64,000 nt of DNA from Labedaea rhizosphaerae. GTDB taxonomy: Bacteria > Actinomycetota > Actinomycetes > Mycobacteriales > Pseudonocardiaceae. Positions 62,349 to 64,000 of the stretch are shown in pieces. The stretch is taken from contig NZ_SNXZ01000011.1 in assembly GCF_004362825.1 (NCBI RefSeq), positions 93,355 to 157,354 of the forward strand, in the 5' to 3' direction. Position 1 is the stretch's first letter. Each line of letters begins with the position of its first letter. The translations under genes were made by a program, and so were the position numbers. Below the pieces are notes generated by a model. That model did no database searches. It was not told where the DNA came from and was given only the letters and a program-made list of their open reading frames with translations.

Positions 62349-62684
62349 TCACCGTTTTTTGGCTGGTAACGAGCGCGCGTAGCCGACGCTGCGGCGGACC
62401 CACGGGGTCAGCTGGCGTTTGGTGGTGACCGCCTGGGGTGCCACGTGCAACCACCCGGTCATCTGCCTGCCGCCCATGACCATGGGCTCGACGTCGGCGC
62501 CGACCAGCTTGTCGGCCTCCTTCGGGTCCACGCGCACCAGCAGCCCGCCGGAGCGGCTGGCGCTGACGGACATGTTGCCGTTGACCAGGAAGGCGAGGCC
62601 ACCGAACATCCGCTGCTCGGTGATGCCCTGCTCGGCGGCCAGCGCCTCGCGGAGCCGGTTGGCCAGGTCCTCGTCGTAGCTCAT
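62349..62684 (-). CDS. TfoX N-terminal domain protein
   Basis: 111 residues of the TfoX N-terminal domain family: start SYDEDLANRLREAL, then MFGGLAFLVNGNM and the C-terminal ARSLPAKKR. The ATG at 62684 is followed by this clean N terminus. Function unknown in actinomycetes. Just upstream is an internally deleted copy of the same gene. Confidence 0.82.
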   Translation of the reverse strand: MSYDEDLANRLREALAAEQGITEQRMFGGLAFLVNGNMSVSASRSGGLLVRVDPKEADKLVGADVEPMVMGGRQMTGWLHVAPQAVTTKRQLTPWVRRSVGYARSLPAKKR

Positions 62685-62691
62685 GGGTGGA

Positions 62692-62784
62692 TCACGCTCG
62701 CTTCGCCGGGATGGTCCGAACATAGGCCAGGCTCCGCGCCGGCGCTTCGCGCAGCCGGTTGGCGAGGTCCTGGTCGTAGGCCAT
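62692..62784 (-). pseudogene. Internally deleted TfoX-domain remnant
   Basis: A 30-codon frame starts AYDQDLANRLREA, matching the N terminus of the neighbouring TfoX protein (SYDEDLANRLREA), then passes directly to ARSLAYVRTIPAKRA, which matches the end of that protein (GYARSLPAKKR). The whole middle is missing. Its stop lies 7 bases before the ATG of the intact gene. A tandem duplication followed by deletion is the simplest explanation. It may still be translated. Confidence 0.7.
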
Positions 62785-62820
62785 GGGCGCATCATGCCCC
62801 GAGGGTCCGACAATTCCGGC

Positions 62821-63912
62821 TCAGGCGAGCAAGGGCTTCACCAGGTCCGTCACGTCGGCGACCGGGCGCGGCACCGGCGCCAGCCCGGCTGCGGCGAGCA
62901 CCGCCACCGCCTGCGACTCCGGCAGTGCGTTGAGCCAGCGCTCGACCAATCCGTGCACGGCCTGCTCGGTCGGCGTTCCGTACAACCGGAAGCGGCCGAT
63001 GCCCCCGTCCGGGTGGCTGTCGATGCGGACGTGGGTGATCGGGCGGTCGCCGTCCAGCCGGAAGCGGTGGGTCGTGTCCGCCTGCAGCCGCGTCTGCGGC
63101 AGCAGCGGGAACCACTCCGAACCGCCGGACGAACCGGACAGCGACACGCGGTCGGGGAAGTTGCCGCGGTAGTGCGTCGTGCTGAGCTCGGCGATCAGGG
63201 CGGTGGCGGGACACGCCAGGGCGACCACGGCCCAGTCGTGGCCGTCGTCGCGGCGGCGGGCGGTTTCCCAGCCGTCGGCCATGAAGCGGGACTCGCCGGG
63301 CTGGAGCATGTTCGACGGCGGGGAGAAGAAGCTGTCGCTGCAGTCGGTGACCCGGCCGCCGTTCAGCGTGGCCACCAGGTCGAACGGGACCCGGGTGAGC
63401 AGGCGCGGGTCGGGCACGACCTCGCCGTGGACCCGCAGCCGGGCCACGCCGCCGTCGGGCAGGATGTGCAGGCGCAGGTGCGTGACCCGCACGGGGCAGT
63501 CCACTGTGAACACGTTGTGGGTGCCGCCGGCCAACGGGCTGGTGGGAACGAGTTCGAACCAGTCGGTCAGGTCGTCGACGGCCGGGTAGCCCTCGGCGCC
63601 GGTCGCCTCGATGCGGCACGCCTGCGGGTAGTTGCCCAGGAAGAACGCCGTGTCCACATCGATCGCCCGCACGATGCCGGGCGCGCCGAGCCGGATCACC
63701 ACCCAGTCGTTGCCCTCGCCGCGGCCGAAGCGGCGACGCGTTTCCCAGCCGTCGTACTGCTGGCCCTTGGGGGTGAACGTGTGCGGCTGGAACGTCGGCG
63801 GCTCCGGCTTGATCAGGTTCTCCTTGTCGGCGAAGAACTCGTCGCTCGCCGCCATCACGGTGCCGCCGTGGGTGCGGACGGCGAGGTCGGGCAGGTCGGT
63901 CAGGTCGGTCAC
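62821..63912 (-). CDS. alc: Allantoicase
   Basis: 363 residues with the duplicated allantoicase fold: the two halves each contain a W-E-T-(R/A)-R-R segment (YDGWETRRRFGRGEGNDW near 55 and DGWETARRRDDGHDW near 220) and a following G-N-(Y/F)-P segment. It hydrolyses allantoate to ureidoglycolate and urea in purine breakdown. GTG at 63912 preceded by GAGGG. The frame is also open further upstream, but the ribosome site supports this start. Confidence 0.93.
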   Translation of the reverse strand: MTDLTDLPDLAVRTHGGTVMAASDEFFADKENLIKPEPPTFQPHTFTPKGQQYDGWETRRRFGRGEGNDWVVIRLGAPGIVRAIDVDTAFFLGNYPQACRIEATGAEGYPAVDDLTDWFELVPTSPLAGGTHNVFTVDCPVRVTHLRLHILPDGGVARLRVHGEVVPDPRLLTRVPFDLVATLNGGRVTDCSDSFFSPPSNMLQPGESRFMADGWETARRRDDGHDWAVVALACPATALIAELSTTHYRGNFPDRVSLSGSSGGSEWFPLLPQTRLQADTTHRFRLDGDRPITHVRIDSHPDGGIGRFRLYGTPTEQAVHGLVERWLNALPESQAVAVLAAAGLAPVPRPVADVTDLVKPLLA

Positions 63913-64000
63913 TAGTGCACCCTCTTCCGTGCGGGCCCTTGGATGGGGCTTGTGGTAGGAACTAGGCGGAAGCCGGGGTGACGGCCCGAGTCGGTAGCCC
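63913..64000. other. Right edge of window, unresolved
   Basis: 88 bases upstream of allantoicase. Two minus-strand frames end here, one at a TAG near 63912 and one at a TAG near 63963. Either could be the 3' end of an upstream purine-degradation gene such as allantoinase, but too little is present to tell. Confidence 0.3.

Overview
This window is very GC-rich, densely coded actinomycete DNA, most probably from a Pseudonocardiaceae-type genus (Lentzea, Saccharothrix, Amycolatopsis or a relative). The pointers are an F420-dependent LLM oxidoreductase, DivIVA- and CYTH/CHAD-type proteins, a LAL regulator, a 2-methylisoborneol cluster, a class III lanthipeptide cluster, many GTG starts and frequent 1- or 4-base gene overlaps. 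No rRNA, tRNA, CRISPR array, phage or transposase gene was seen, so it reads as an accessory part of a chromosome rich in secreted hydrolases and specialised metabolism.

Layout. 1-6550: nitrate/nitrite assimilation (end of an FAD/[2Fe-2S] reductase, narK, nirB, nirD, a HemD-like/winged-helix fusion, a CbiX-type chelatase) with GlnR-like boxes before nirB. 6547-12834: a GNAT enzyme, a LysR regulator divergent from poxB, then a large LAL regulator and a small membrane protein; an exact 21-base repeat of the poxB 3' end lies beyond this pair. 12923-23695: a lipoprotein, a CYTH-CHAD/HAD/LLM operon, a nucleotidyltransferase-like gene, a secreted SH3-like protein, AraC regulator/MBL hydrolase, DivIVA-like protein, and an OsmC/flavin monooxygenase pair whose monooxygenase seems to start at ATA. 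23834-31143: methionine synthesis (metX, metY), CoA-binding, GrpB, methyltransferase, an orphan PIN protein, photolyase and a DUF1295 membrane protein.

31145-46610: polysaccharide degradation (two PL7 alginate lyases and a GH46 chitosanase), two transporters with palindromic operators, a ferredoxin truncated before its last cysteine ligand in front of its reductase, a rifampicin-monooxygenase-like flavoprotein, a ~124-base nested inverted repeat ahead of a proline racemase-family gene, and a 2-methylisoborneol cluster (idi, GPP methyltransferase, MIB synthase). 46882-56289: the least explained part. A five-gene minus-strand operon (MoxR AAA+ ATPase, helical protein, HExxH/VWA protein, small helical protein, adenylate-forming enzyme) is joined by four successive GTGA overlaps. 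It is preceded by a PIG-L deacetylase and converges on two plus-strand genes, one encoding a repeat protein and one a possible ADP-ribosyltransferase-fold protein.

56360-64000: a secreted CBM13 lectin-like protein, a class III lanthipeptide synthetase, a 32-residue precursor whose only cysteine lies before rather than after its Ser/Ser/Thr motif, an exporter, a TrmB/LuxR-type regulator, a TfoX-domain gene beside an internally deleted copy of itself, and allantoicase at the right edge.
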